Assembly: GCA_030433415.1 (NCBI GenBank)
Contig: JAUIMF010000009.1
Coordinates: 1 to 64,000 of the forward strand
Length of the DNA stretch: 64,000 bases
DNA from: Gammaproteobacteria bacterium
Lineage (GTDB): Bacteria; Pseudomonadota; Gammaproteobacteria; Pseudomonadales; Halieaceae
Direction: 5' to 3'
The translations under genes were made by a program, and so were the position numbers. Below are positions 18,621 to 27,634 of the stretch, piece by piece (within the stretch, counting starts at the first letter, position 1; every line of letters starts with the position of its first letter). The notes beneath the pieces were generated by a model, which saw only the letters and a list, made by a program, of their open reading frames with translations, ran no database searches and was not told the origin of the DNA.

Positions 18621-19235
18621 CTACGGCGAGGTGTGACTGGCGTGATCCTTGAGCGTGAGCAGGAAAAATGCGAGCAACACGGTCGCAACAACGCCAGATC
18701 CGCCGGCCAGTGGTAGCTCACCAAACACATCGCGACCGGCAGTCATCGACGCCGCATTGCTGAGCATTGCGACGAGGCCAGTCACCGCACCCGCCCAACG
18801 GATGACTACCGCACCCGAGCGCAGCCGCTCAAGGGCAAAGCCGACAAGCGCCAGGGCAAGCAGCATTTTCGCGGCGTTATAGACCATAAAAGAAAACGCG
18901 ACGACAGCGCGAGCCGTCGGGGTAAGACCATCGACGTCTGCCGCAGCCTCAAAGAAAGGGCCGAACATCGTCAGCCCAACGCCGACCTGTACCACGTTGA
19001 GGACCGCCGCTGCGGTAATCGCCGACCAGGCGAGATGCTGGCCCCGGGTCTGTACCAACGCCGAACCGGCAACTGCGGCCATGAATACGAACAGGATCGC
19101 CTCGGTGCCCCAAAGAAGCTGCCTGGGTACGTCTGCTCCCGTGGTGTACAACGCGGTGTAGATCGCCTGCGTGACCGCCGCCAACAAAAGCAGCAATCCG
19201 GTTCCTCGTGCTGCCTGGGTGTAGGTAAGTTGCAT
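18621..19235 (-). CDS. Membrane protein of unknown function, about six helices
   Basis: 204 residues, almost all hydrophobic, with about six predicted membrane helices. Start at 19235 is chosen because TAGGAG lies 7 bases upstream; the open frame extends to 19502 but the extra part is basic and unlike the rest. No family recognised. It ends 7 bp from the convergent dehalogenase stop. Confidence 0.75.
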   Translation of the reverse strand: MQLTYTQAARGTGLLLLLAAVTQAIYTALYTTGADVPRQLLWGTEAILFVFMAAVAGSALVQTRGQHLAWSAITAAAVLNVVQVGVGLTMFGPFFEAAADVDGLTPTARAVVAFSFMVYNAAKMLLALALVGFALERLRSGAVVIRWAGAVTGLVAMLSNAASMTAGRDVFGELPLAGGSGVVATVLLAFFLLTLKDHASHTSP

Positions 19236-19384
19236 CGATGTGCTCCTAATTCGTATTCGCTGTGTGAGCTGTAGGACCGCACCAAGTCGCGCGCAGTTCC
19301 CAACATCGTACAGATGAAAGGACAAAGCCAGCGCTGTGCTGAAGATACCTCGTCGAAAAACCCCGTCCTTCTGAGCTCTGACCC

Positions 19385-19390
19385 TATAAT
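19385..19390 (+). promoter_or_regulatory. Perfect -10 hexamer before the SDR gene
   Basis: TATAAT lies 40 bp before the GTG start of the SDR gene. No matching -35 box is obvious, so this is only a probable promoter. Confidence 0.4.
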
Positions 19391-19429
19391 GGCGAACACC
19401 AATTCCCCGTATGTCAGGAGCAGTGCAGC

Positions 19430-20209
19430 GTGAGCAAACGACTGGAAAACAAGGTGGCCCTGATAACCGGCGCCGGCGCTGGCCTGGGCGAAGCAACGGC
19501 AAAGCGTTTTGCCGAAGAAGGCGCCTTCGTAGTTGCCACGGATCTGAATCTCGACGCGGTGACGCGCGTGGTCGACGAGATAGCCGCTGCAGGTGGGCGC
19601 GCCGAGGCCCGACAGCAGGATGTTACCGACGAAGCGCAGTGGGCGCAGATCGTGCAGAACATCGCCAACGATCATGGCGGTTTACACGTGCTGGTGAACA
19701 ACGCTGGTATCGCGATTCCCGGTACCGCCGAAGACACCTCGCTTGAGGACTGGCGAAAAACCCAGGCGGTCAACGGCGAGGGCGTGTTCCTGGGCACGCG
19801 GGCGGCGATTGGCGTGATGAAGAATGACGGCGGGTCCATCATCAACATCTCGTCCATCGAAGGGATCATCGGCGAGCCCCAAACCGCCGCCTATAACTAC
19901 AGCAAAGGTGGCGTGCGTATCTTTACCAAATCGGCGGCGCTGCACTGCGCCGGCGAGGGTTATCCCATCCGGGTGAACTCGGTGCATCCCGGGTTTATCG
20001 GTACGGCCATGGTGCTTGACGGTATCGCGTCGATGCCCGCCGAGGTGCAGGAAGAAATCCAGGCCAGACTGGCCCGCGAAATCCCCATGGGAGGCAGCAT
20101 GGGAGAACCTCTGGATATCGCCAACGGCTGTCTGTTTCTCGCCTCTGATGAGTCCCGGTATATGACCGGGTCTGAGTTGGTGATCGATGGTGGCTATACC
20201 TGTCACTGA
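19430..20209 (+). CDS. Short-chain dehydrogenase/reductase (SDR)
   Basis: 259-residue classical SDR: nucleotide motif TGAGAGLG (13-20), NNAG near 90, catalytic Ser in INISSIEG and YNYSK as the Tyr-Lys pair, C-terminal SELVIDGGYTCH. Begins with GTG at 19430 behind CAGGAG. Closest in style to cyclopentanol/hydroxysteroid-type dehydrogenases; substrate unknown. Followed by an MFS transporter on the same strand. Confidence 0.93.
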   Translation: MSKRLENKVALITGAGAGLGEATAKRFAEEGAFVVATDLNLDAVTRVVDEIAAAGGRAEARQQDVTDEAQWAQIVQNIANDHGGLHVLVNNAGIAIPGTAEDTSLEDWRKTQAVNGEGVFLGTRAAIGVMKNDGGSIINISSIEGIIGEPQTAAYNYSKGGVRIFTKSAALHCAGEGYPIRVNSVHPGFIGTAMVLDGIASMPAEVQEEIQARLAREIPMGGSMGEPLDIANGCLFLASDESRYMTGSELVIDGGYTCH

Positions 20210-20305
20210 TAGCGTACGTATTCTCCCGATCCATTTTTCCTTCACGCCGAGAGCCCTGCCCTGAATCAGCCCAATCACAACTCCCTCTCTGACCGCGGTG
20301 TCATC

Positions 20306-21469
20306 GTGCTGGCGATTGCCGCGGCCATCGTCACCGCCAATGCCTACTACATCCACCCGATCATTGGTCGAGTGGCCGACAGCTTTGGTATATCCCACGC
20401 CCTCGTCGGCGCGGTACCCGGACTGAACCAGATCGCCCTGGCACTGGGCGTACTGCTGCTCTTGCCTCTGGGTGACCGCATGAGCAATCGCCGCCTGATA
20501 ATTCTTTGTCTACTGATGCAGGTGGCGGCCCTGGCGCTCATGGCCTTCGCCCAGGATTTCGCGCTGTTTGTGCTCGGCTCGACGCTGCTGGGGTTTTTTA
20601 CTATTACGCCTTATCTACTACCGGCCTACGCATCCAAACGGGTTGCCCCGGCGCGGCTGGGGTTTGTCACCGCTGTGCTGACCACCGGTGTGGTGGCCGG
20701 TGTACAGATATCGCGACTGTCGTCCGGCGCCATCGGCGAGTACTTCGGCTGGCGTGTCGTGTACGTGCTCGCAGCAGGACTCATGCTTGTCTCGGCAATC
20801 GTGGTGCCCATGCTGATGGACGAAGACTCACCCCAGCAGGACCCGAGCACGGCCTACGGCCAACTGCTGGCCTCGCTTCTGCCGCTGGCACTGGCCCATC
20901 GCCGCGTGCTGGTCTCGGGCGTCATCCAGGGCTTGAGTTTTGCGATCTTTCTCACCGTTTGGCTGGGCATCGGATTACACCTGATTGGCCCGGAGCTGAA
21001 TCTGGGCACCGATACCGTAGGCTACCTGGCCGCATTCTCGGCGCTGGGCTTACTGGTCACACCGCGACTTGGCCGCTGGGCCGATGGGCGCGGCGCCGAA
21101 CCCGCGCGGGCGCGCTTTGCCATTTTGCAGTTCGCCGGCGTGCTGACACTCTTTCTCGTGCACTACCAGTGGTGGTGTCTGCTGCTGCCGATCTTCATCT
21201 TCAGCGTGTCTGGCCCCCTTATCGATGTGACGGGACGCATGATCGCCCTGCGGGAAAGCAGCGCGGTGCGCACGCGGCTCATGAGCCTCTACATCACCCT
21301 GATGTTTGTTGGAGGAGGCCTTGGCAGTTGGGGCGGCACCCTGGCCTACGATCTTGCAGGGTGGACCGGTACCGTCGTGCTGGCCGGGCTCATGTCGGCG
21401 ATTATCTGCCTGTTATCGATATCGCAGACCGCCCCGCCCGCTGTCGATACCGCCGTATCAGAAGCCTAG
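20306..21469 (+). CDS. MFS transporter
   Basis: 387 residues from GTG 20306, with about 12 membrane helices and the signature loop PLGDRMSNRR between helices 2 and 3. Resembles the group of drug/metabolite exporters with NAYYIHPIIG in helix 1. The coding frame continues upstream without ATG/GTG/TTG to a CTG at 20261 preceded by GAGAG, which would add 15 residues (LNQPNHNSLSDRGVI) and give a normal cytoplasmic tail; the true start is uncertain. Confidence 0.9.
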   Translation: MLAIAAAIVTANAYYIHPIIGRVADSFGISHALVGAVPGLNQIALALGVLLLLPLGDRMSNRRLIILCLLMQVAALALMAFAQDFALFVLGSTLLGFFTITPYLLPAYASKRVAPARLGFVTAVLTTGVVAGVQISRLSSGAIGEYFGWRVVYVLAAGLMLVSAIVVPMLMDEDSPQQDPSTAYGQLLASLLPLALAHRRVLVSGVIQGLSFAIFLTVWLGIGLHLIGPELNLGTDTVGYLAAFSALGLLVTPRLGRWADGRGAEPARARFAILQFAGVLTLFLVHYQWWCLLLPIFIFSVSGPLIDVTGRMIALRESSAVRTRLMSLYITLMFVGGGLGSWGGTLAYDLAGWTGTVVLAGLMSAIICLLSISQTAPPAVDTAVSEA

Positions 21470-21492
21470 CAGCGGGGCATGCTGCCCTCGAC

Positions 21493-22989
21493 TCAATTGC
21501 TGACCTGCAGCATGTACTCGGCGACGGCCAGTCGCACTTCTTCAGACAGATAGTTCTGCGGCGGCATCTCGGGATAATCCTCACGCTTCTTGATCGGCGC
21601 CGCGATGTACTCTGCCAGGCCTTTGGGGTTATCCATGTACAACGCCTGAATGACCTGCACGGGCGGCCCAATCATGCGACCGGTATAGGTATGACAGCCG
21701 GTGCAGATACCGAGATAGGTAATCTTGCCCTGCTCGGACTGGTCGATCTCCCGCGCGGCAACGGGCTCTGGCAGCAGGTAGGTATCGATGGCGTCTGTGT
21801 TGTCAAAGTCACAGTCCGCAAAATCCTTTACGCCCACTACAACATAGCGGTGGCGGTCTGAAATGCAGCCGTCGCGCGCATCACCGGCGCGCACAATGTC
21901 GGGGTTGCCGGTCTTGAACTCGGTGAGCATCAGCGCCTTGACCTCGTCGATGGTGTCAAAGCCGTTGTTCATCATGAAGTTGTTCAGGATCGCGACCTTG
22001 TCGGGAACCGGGTCTGACTCAGGATCGATGGTCACGTTCGACGCATTCTGGTGATCGACCACCAGCACGCCGGCGGTCTTGTTGCCGGTGATGATGTTGT
22101 CGTGGATCACCACCTCGTCCGCCGCCATGATCAGTATGCCGGTGCCCGCGGGAATACCCGACACCGTGGAACCCGGTGCGCCAAAGTTCGCCGTGTTGTT
22201 ATCCACAATAAAGTTGTGGCGGATGATCACGTCGCGCGTCGTCTTGATGGGCAGCCCCGGCGTGATAAACGCGAGAATGCCGCCCGTATTGTTGTGCACG
22301 TAATTGTTTTCGACAATCGCGTGACGGGAGTTCTCGATTTCGATACCGGCCACACTGTCGAACACCTCGTTGTGCGCCACATGCACGTTGTCACTCATGC
22401 CCACGTAGATCGCCGCATCCTCGATCCCCGAGATCACGTTACCTTCAACAATGCCGTTCTGCCCGAGTTGGGGGAATACGCCATAGACCCCGGTATCAAC
22501 GATGAGGTTGTTGCGGATTTCGAAGTTGTTCCCCGCCTGCCCCATGATCGCGTTGCCCTTGTAGTGGGTGATCTTGAGGTTCTCAACCACGATATTATTG
22601 CCGGAGTACAGCACCGCATCATTCAGGCGTCGCTCGCCCTCGAGCGTGGGCCAATTACCCTGCTCGATAACACCGATCAGGCGGATGCCATCTTTGTCGA
22701 TATAAACGGTCTCGATGTAGGTGCCGGGCATCACACGGATCGTATCGCCCGGCTGCGCGGCGTTCACCGCTACCTGGATCGATTCGCCATCCTTCACCAC
22801 GTGCACGGCACCCCCCTCGTACACCGCCGCCGCGCCGCCGGTCGTGACCGTGTCAGCTCTAAAACCGCCCTCGTAACTTGTGTTGCGTGTACCGTCACTG
22901 ATGACGGTTTTGTCGCCCTGACCTCCGATCCAGAGGCCGCCGGCAAATGCTCCTGCTACAAGGACCGTGGCGATAAGTTTGGCGTTCAT
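21493..22989 (-). CDS. Right-handed beta-helix protein fused to a cytochrome c domain
   Basis: 498 residues. Seen: N-terminal hydrophobic anchor or signal (5-24), a parallel beta-helix of the NosD/CASH type over about 75-330 with repeated short turns such as NNIVVENLKITHYKGNA and DNVHVAHNEVFDSVAGIEI, a linker with two extra Cys, then a class I cytochrome c domain with heme site CTGCH at 429-433 and probable distal M475 (YPEMPP). Such a fusion suggests an extracytoplasmic carbohydrate- or polymer-binding scaffold tied to electron transfer. It overlaps the peroxidase gene by 4 bp as the last gene of a three-cytochrome operon. Confidence 0.88.
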   Translation of the reverse strand: MNAKLIATVLVAGAFAGGLWIGGQGDKTVISDGTRNTSYEGGFRADTVTTGGAAAVYEGGAVHVVKDGESIQVAVNAAQPGDTIRVMPGTYIETVYIDKDGIRLIGVIEQGNWPTLEGERRLNDAVLYSGNNIVVENLKITHYKGNAIMGQAGNNFEIRNNLIVDTGVYGVFPQLGQNGIVEGNVISGIEDAAIYVGMSDNVHVAHNEVFDSVAGIEIENSRHAIVENNYVHNNTGGILAFITPGLPIKTTRDVIIRHNFIVDNNTANFGAPGSTVSGIPAGTGILIMAADEVVIHDNIITGNKTAGVLVVDHQNASNVTIDPESDPVPDKVAILNNFMMNNGFDTIDEVKALMLTEFKTGNPDIVRAGDARDGCISDRHRYVVVGVKDFADCDFDNTDAIDTYLLPEPVAAREIDQSEQGKITYLGICTGCHTYTGRMIGPPVQVIQALYMDNPKGLAEYIAAPIKKREDYPEMPPQNYLSEEVRLAVAEYMLQVSN

Positions 22990-24179
22990 GGCGTATCTCC
23001 TGCCTGTGGGGCAGCAGCGAACTGCCCTGCCCTGTGATGGGAATGATTGATGGGGGTAAGCCCCGACGGAACGCGCTCGGGCACGACGGGTTTGAAGCGC
23101 TCGTCGGTCAGCGTGCCCAGGAACGCGACCAGTAGATCGAGCTCATGCTCTGCCAACTGCGGATCCCAGATATGCCAGTGCAATTGCAGTTCGACATTGT
23201 CGGGCACCGCATGACCCCGGCCCCCGTTGTAGAACGCCACGGCATCGCGCAGCGTCGCGAAGCGCCCGGAATGCATATAGGGCGCCGTCTTTGCAATGTT
23301 CCGCAGCGTCGGCACCTTGAACCCACCGCGCAGCTTTGCCTCACCAAAGCTCTGCTGGGCGCCGACATCCAGTGGCAGACCCTCGGGTTCTGGGCTACCG
23401 ATCACAGCGATCTGCTGATTGGTGAACAGGGGTGGCGTATGGCACTCGGCGCAACGGGCAACAAACGAGCGAAACACGTTCAAACCGGCGATTTCGTCGT
23501 CGGTCAGGGCGTCGTGATAGCCGTGGGCGTAATGGTCGTAACGACTGTTGAGAGAAATCAGGGACGCCTCGAAGGCCGCGAGGGCGGTGTACACCATAGG
23601 CAGTTCGATACGCTCAGCGCCGGGGAAGGCCTGGGCAAACAGATCGGCATACGCGGGGCTTCCGCGCAAACTGGTCAGCAGTCCCTGGGGCGTATTGCCC
23701 ATTTCGTCCGGGGCGTAGAGTGGTCCCTGGGCCTGCGCTTCGAGGGAGCTGGCGCGGGCATCCCAGAACAGGCGGCGCAAGAAAGCACTGTTCCACAGCG
23801 TGGGCGCACCGCGGCGCGTCTCGGTACCGGCAATTCCGATACTGCGCCCCAGGCCATCACCAAAGCCTTTGTCCGGATCATGGCAGCTTGCGCAGGACAG
23901 TGTCTGATCGGCCGACAGCAGAGGATCAAAGAACAGGTAACGCCCCAGGTCGATCTGCCGGGCGCTGAAGCCGTCCCGCCGCGGTGGCAGCGCGGTCGTG
24001 GTGCCGCCGACGCCCTGCCCCTGCAGAGAATCGTACTGATCGTAGCGGGTTACCAGGTGGCAGGTGCCGTTATCAAGTTGCTCGAAACCCGGCGGACACT
24101 GAGTCGACAAAACAATGGGCGTCTCGGCGAACCCAGGCACCGGGATCAACGCCAGCGTCAGCAGCAGTCGCGATATCAC
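22986..24179 (-). CDS. Diheme cytochrome c peroxidase / MauG family protein
   Basis: 397-residue periplasmic diheme protein. Signal peptide 1-19; heme sites CASCH at 96-100 and CAECH at 243-247; conserved GAPTLWNSAF and WDARASSLEAQAQGP typical of bacterial cytochrome c peroxidases and MauG-like enzymes. An N-terminal pair of cysteines (QCPPGFEQLDNGTC) is an addition not usual in plain CcpA. Members reduce H2O2 or oxidise protein side chains. Overlaps both neighbours by 4 bp. Confidence 0.92.
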   Translation of the reverse strand: MISRLLLTLALIPVPGFAETPIVLSTQCPPGFEQLDNGTCHLVTRYDQYDSLQGQGVGGTTTALPPRRDGFSARQIDLGRYLFFDPLLSADQTLSCASCHDPDKGFGDGLGRSIGIAGTETRRGAPTLWNSAFLRRLFWDARASSLEAQAQGPLYAPDEMGNTPQGLLTSLRGSPAYADLFAQAFPGAERIELPMVYTALAAFEASLISLNSRYDHYAHGYHDALTDDEIAGLNVFRSFVARCAECHTPPLFTNQQIAVIGSPEPEGLPLDVGAQQSFGEAKLRGGFKVPTLRNIAKTAPYMHSGRFATLRDAVAFYNGGRGHAVPDNVELQLHWHIWDPQLAEHELDLLVAFLGTLTDERFKPVVPERVPSGLTPINHSHHRAGQFAAAPQAGDTP

Positions 24180-24820
24180 GGCGCGACGGTCTCGACACCA
24201 GCCAGTGAAGCCACGTAGGCCAGCACATCGGCAATGGACTGTTTGTCGGTGAGCGTGCCCGCCATCATCGCCATCTGCCGTCCCGGCCGGTCGCCGGGAT
24301 CGGTGCCCCGCAGCCCATTGCGGTAGTGGGTCAACTGGCGGGTGAGGTAAGCCGGGTCCAGACCCGCCAGACGCGGCGCCTTGAGCGCAGGATTCCCCTG
24401 GGCCTGGCCACCGTGACAGGCACCGCAGTTACCGTTGTAAAGGCTCGCACCGCGGCGGGCATCTCCTTGGCCAACCGCCACCGAGGGATTGGGCGGCAGT
24501 GCAGACACCCAGGCGACCACGGTCGCTACCGCCGCATCATCGGCAAGCATTGCGGCAAAGGGGGCCATCTGCGCGCCAAAGCTGTCGCCTTCCACAGCAC
24601 CGCGCTGACCGTTGCGAAACAGCATCAGTTGGCGAGCCAGGTAATCCGCATCCTGCCCTGCCAGTGCAGGCGCCCCCAGCGCGGAGTTACCCCGCGCGTC
24701 TGCACCGTGGCAGGCCACGCAGGGGGCAAAGAGATCGCGGCCGTCCTGTGCCGAACTCGACAGCGGTATTGTCACTAGGCACAGCACGCAGAGTGACAAC
24801 AGTAATTGGCGATGCTCCAT
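24176..24820 (-). CDS. Diheme cytochrome c4-type protein
   Basis: 214 residues from the ATG at 24820 (CAGGAG ten bases upstream; a start at 24850 would add ten residues before the signal peptide). Signal peptide to about 24, then two homologous c4 domains with CVACH (34-38) and CGACH (132-136), each followed by APALAG/APRLAG and LARQL/LTRQL repeats. Likely the electron donor or acceptor of the peroxidase and beta-helix cytochrome downstream; first gene of the operon. Confidence 0.93.
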   Translation of the reverse strand: MEHRQLLLSLCVLCLVTIPLSSSAQDGRDLFAPCVACHGADARGNSALGAPALAGQDADYLARQLMLFRNGQRGAVEGDSFGAQMAPFAAMLADDAAVATVVAWVSALPPNPSVAVGQGDARRGASLYNGNCGACHGGQAQGNPALKAPRLAGLDPAYLTRQLTHYRNGLRGTDPGDRPGRQMAMMAGTLTDKQSIADVLAYVASLAGVETVAP

Positions 24821-24915
24821 TTTTCTTATGCTCCTGAGCGGGTGTCGCAAAACCGTCTACGCCCAGTGTAAGCCATCGTCCCGCGTAGAGCCTTACTCCA
24901 GCCTCCCTGCGACAA

Positions 24916-24993
24916 GACGTCACGCCAGGACGTCACGCCAGGACGTCACGCTAGGACGTCACGAGAGGACCTCACAATAGGACCTCACCACAC
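24916..24993. repeat. Six tandem 13-bp iteron-like repeats
   Basis: Units begin at 24916, 24929, 24942, 24955, 24968 and 24981. The first two are GACGTCACGCCAG; later ones drift (GACGTCACGCTAG, GACGTCACGAGAG, GACCTCACAATAG, GACCTCACCACAC). Each of the first four contains the palindrome GACGTC. Located about 100 bp upstream of the cytochrome operon and 75 bp upstream of cysteine synthase, so it may be an operator array for either side. Confidence 0.85.
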
Positions 24994-25067
24994 GGCGCCC
25001 CAACACAGTCCTCGCGAAGATGCGTGAGCAGTGCTAGCTTTAGAAAAAAATCGATAAGGACAATGCC

Positions 25068-26138
25068 ATGAGCATTCGCAGCACCGAAGGGCGCGGTCAG
25101 CGCTACGACTCCATTCTGGACACCATCGGCAACACGCCCTGCATTCGAATCAATCGCATCGCGCCGGATCACGTCACGGTGTATGTAAAAGCAGAGGCTT
25201 TCAATCCGGCAGCGTCGGTCAAGGACCGCCTGGCTCTGAACATCATTGAAGCCGCCGAGCGGGACGGCCGCCTGGCCCCGGGGCAAACCGTCGTCGAAGC
25301 CACCTCAGGCAATACAGGCATTGGCCTGGCCATGGTCTGCGCGGCCAAGGGCTACCCCCTGGTGGTCACCATGGCAGAGAGTTTCTCCATAGAACGGCGA
25401 CGTCTCATGCGTTTTCTTGGCGCCCGCGTGGTACTCACACCCAAAGAAGAAAAAGGCCTGGGCATGTACCGCAAGGCGAAGGAACTCGCCGAAACCCATG
25501 GCTGGTTTCTTGCCAGCCAGTTCGAGACCGCCGACAACGCCGATATTCATGAGCACACGACGGGCCCCGAGATCATTGCGGACTTCGCCGGTGAACGCCT
25601 GGACTACTGGGTAACCGGCTACGGTACGGGTGGGACCGTCACGGGCGTTGCCCGCGCTTTACGCCGGGAACGTCCGGAGACGCGCATTGTGCTCACGGAG
25701 CCTGCCAATGCGGCCATCGTGAGTTCCGGTGTCGGGCAGGAGCGTGACGGCATGGGGGCGCCGGCGCTGAGCCACCCTGCCTTTGAACCCCATCCCATCC
25801 AGGGCTGGACGCCGGACTTTATTCCCCTGGTGTTGCAGGAGTCGCTGGACAACGGTTTTTACGATGAACTGATTCCCGTCGCTGGCCCGGACGGCATGGC
25901 CTGGGCACGACGCTTGGCCGCCGAAGAAGGCATCTTTACCGGAGTCTCCGGTGGCTCCACCTTTGCCGTCGCGATGCAGGTCGCCGAGCGGGCGGAACCG
26001 GGCTCTGTGATTCTGGCGATGCTTCCAGATACCGGGGAGCGCTACCTGTCTACGCCGCTGTTCGAGAACATCGCCGAGGGCATGAATGACGAAGAAGAGG
26101 CGCTCTCGCGCTCTACACCGGGTTACCAGATCGGCTGA
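25068..26138 (+). CDS. Cysteine synthase family PLP enzyme
   Basis: 356-residue fold-type II PLP enzyme, O-acetylserine (thiol)-lyase-like: PLP lysine K52 in PAASVKDR, phosphate and substrate loop SGNTG at 80-84, GTGGTVTG phosphate cup, and the C-terminal LPDTGERYLSTPLF typical of CysK. Slightly longer than CysK (about 310-320) with an extra segment around 215-245. It makes L-cysteine from O-acetylserine and sulfide or a related reaction. SD-like AAGGA precedes the ATG. Confidence 0.9.
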   Translation: MSIRSTEGRGQRYDSILDTIGNTPCIRINRIAPDHVTVYVKAEAFNPAASVKDRLALNIIEAAERDGRLAPGQTVVEATSGNTGIGLAMVCAAKGYPLVVTMAESFSIERRRLMRFLGARVVLTPKEEKGLGMYRKAKELAETHGWFLASQFETADNADIHEHTTGPEIIADFAGERLDYWVTGYGTGGTVTGVARALRRERPETRIVLTEPANAAIVSSGVGQERDGMGAPALSHPAFEPHPIQGWTPDFIPLVLQESLDNGFYDELIPVAGPDGMAWARRLAAEEGIFTGVSGGSTFAVAMQVAERAEPGSVILAMLPDTGERYLSTPLFENIAEGMNDEEEALSRSTPGYQIG

Positions 26139-26750
26139 TCAACCCCCAAAATAGCGGCGCAGCGCCCGCAGCGCACCCTTGGGGGTTTCGAGTACCCGGG
26201 CATTGGCCAGCGCGGGACTGATGTTGCCGCCGGGGTCGAGGTGGAACTCCCAGCGAACCGCGGTACCGCCGTCCACCGCATGCATATGCCAGAACCCCGA
26301 GGCCTTGCGGATGCGCACCACGCGACGGGTTTCGGGGACAACGTCGGGATCGGCCACGATCTCGACGCGCAGGCCGTCGTCACGACGTACAAGGCGATTG
26401 CGGTAGACCGTGTCCCGGTCCTTCACTGGCCAGGGCACATCGGTACGCAAGTAGTTGAACCAGACCGTGTCGTCGACGGCGCTCGCGCCGACAGGAAACA
26501 CCTGCCGTGCTTCGGGTGTGTCGGGGAACCACTGGGTATAACTGTCGATATCGCGCAGCCGCTTCAGTACCGCCTCGGGGGCGGCCGGCAGCGTCGTCGT
26601 CGCAAGAAACGCGTGGTATCGGGAGCTCTCCACCTCGCGCGTCTGCACCTTCACGCCGTCCTCGTGAAACCGCGTTGTCCAGTCGCTGGCCAGCGCCGGT
26701 GCCGCGAGCAGCACCCACGCCAGCAGCGAGCGGTGGACGACGGCAATCAC
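26139..26750 (-). CDS. START domain lipid-transfer-like protein
   Basis: 203 residues with a signal peptide (to about 21, ALAS) and a START/Bet v1-like fold: DSYTQWFPDTPEARQV, YLRTDVPWPVKDRDTVY and GGTAVRWEFHLDPGG are typical of bacterial START proteins. Probably a periplasmic lipid-binding protein. Its start overlaps the stop of the YghU-type GST by 4 bp, so it is the second gene of that operon. Confidence 0.88.
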   Translation of the reverse strand: MIAVVHRSLLAWVLLAAPALASDWTTRFHEDGVKVQTREVESSRYHAFLATTTLPAAPEAVLKRLRDIDSYTQWFPDTPEARQVFPVGASAVDDTVWFNYLRTDVPWPVKDRDTVYRNRLVRRDDGLRVEIVADPDVVPETRRVVRIRKASGFWHMHAVDGGTAVRWEFHLDPGGNISPALANARVLETPKGALRALRRYFGG

Positions 26751-27589
26751 CGATCCAGGTCTGATGCCGAGTGGCGTTCGTGCACCTGGTCTTCTTCGGG
26801 CCCCCAGGCGCGATTCACGCGGCGACCACGCACGACACCCGGGCGCTCGAAGATTTCGCGGGCCCAGCGCAGCACGTGGGTGTAGGACGTCACGTCAAGG
26901 AACTCCCCGGCCTCGTACAGCTTGCCCATGACCAGGGCGCCGTACCAGGGGAACGTGGCGATATCGGCAATGGTGTAGTCATCGCCACACAGGAAGCGCC
27001 GCTCGGAAAGATTGCGATCGAGCACGTCGAGCTGGCGTTTGACTTCCATCGCGTAGCGGTTGATGGGGTATTCCCATTTCTCTGGTGCATAAGCGTAGAA
27101 GTGCCCGAAGCCACCTCCCAGGAACGGCGCGCTACCCATTTGCCACATCAGCCAGGAATAGCACTCGCCGCGACCGGCAAGGTCCCGGGGCAGAAAGCGG
27201 TCGAACTTGTCGGCCAGGTACATGAGGATCGCCCCGGACTCAAACACGCGTACGGGCTGATCACCGCTGCGGTCCACCATGGCGGGAATCTTCGAGTTGG
27301 GATTGATATCGACAAAGCCGCTACCAAACTGCTGCCCTTCTTCGATATTGATCAGCCAGGCGTCGTACTCCGCCTCGCTGATACCCGCGGCGAGCAACTC
27401 CTCGAACATGACCGTCACCTTGACCCCGTTGGGCGTCGCCAGGGAGTACACCTGGAACGGGTGCTCGCCCACGGGTAACTCGCGGTCGTGGGTAGGCCCG
27501 GCGATGGGACGATTGATCTTTGCGAACTTGCCGCCGCTCTCAGCGTCCCAGGTCCAGACCCGGGGTGGGGTGTAACTGTCGTCACTCAT
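26747..27589 (-). CDS. yghU: YghU-type glutathione S-transferase
   Basis: 280 residues. The long N-terminal extension YTPPRVWTWDAESGGKFAKIN and the core VYSLATPNGVKVTVMFEE, FVDINPNSKIPAMVD and CGDDYTIADIATFPW match the YghU/YfcG branch (nu-class GSTs with disulfide reductase or organic peroxidase activity). Overlaps the START gene downstream. The ATG at 27589 is well placed. Confidence 0.92.
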   Translation of the reverse strand: MSDDSYTPPRVWTWDAESGGKFAKINRPIAGPTHDRELPVGEHPFQVYSLATPNGVKVTVMFEELLAAGISEAEYDAWLINIEEGQQFGSGFVDINPNSKIPAMVDRSGDQPVRVFESGAILMYLADKFDRFLPRDLAGRGECYSWLMWQMGSAPFLGGGFGHFYAYAPEKWEYPINRYAMEVKRQLDVLDRNLSERRFLCGDDYTIADIATFPWYGALVMGKLYEAGEFLDVTSYTHVLRWAREIFERPGVVRGRRVNRAWGPEEDQVHERHSASDLDR

Positions 27590-27634
27590 GTTTTGTCAGT
27601 CCTTCGGATTTTCTCGTTTTTCTAACAGCAAAAC

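Noticed and set aside
23145-24218. 357-residue antisense frame over the peroxidase gene, and 405-residue antisense frame at 59290-60507
   Set aside because: Shadow frames of genes with clear heme or repeat motifs on the other strand.
24916-24993. CRISPR-like array
   Set aside because: 13-bp units without spacers; a simple tandem repeat.
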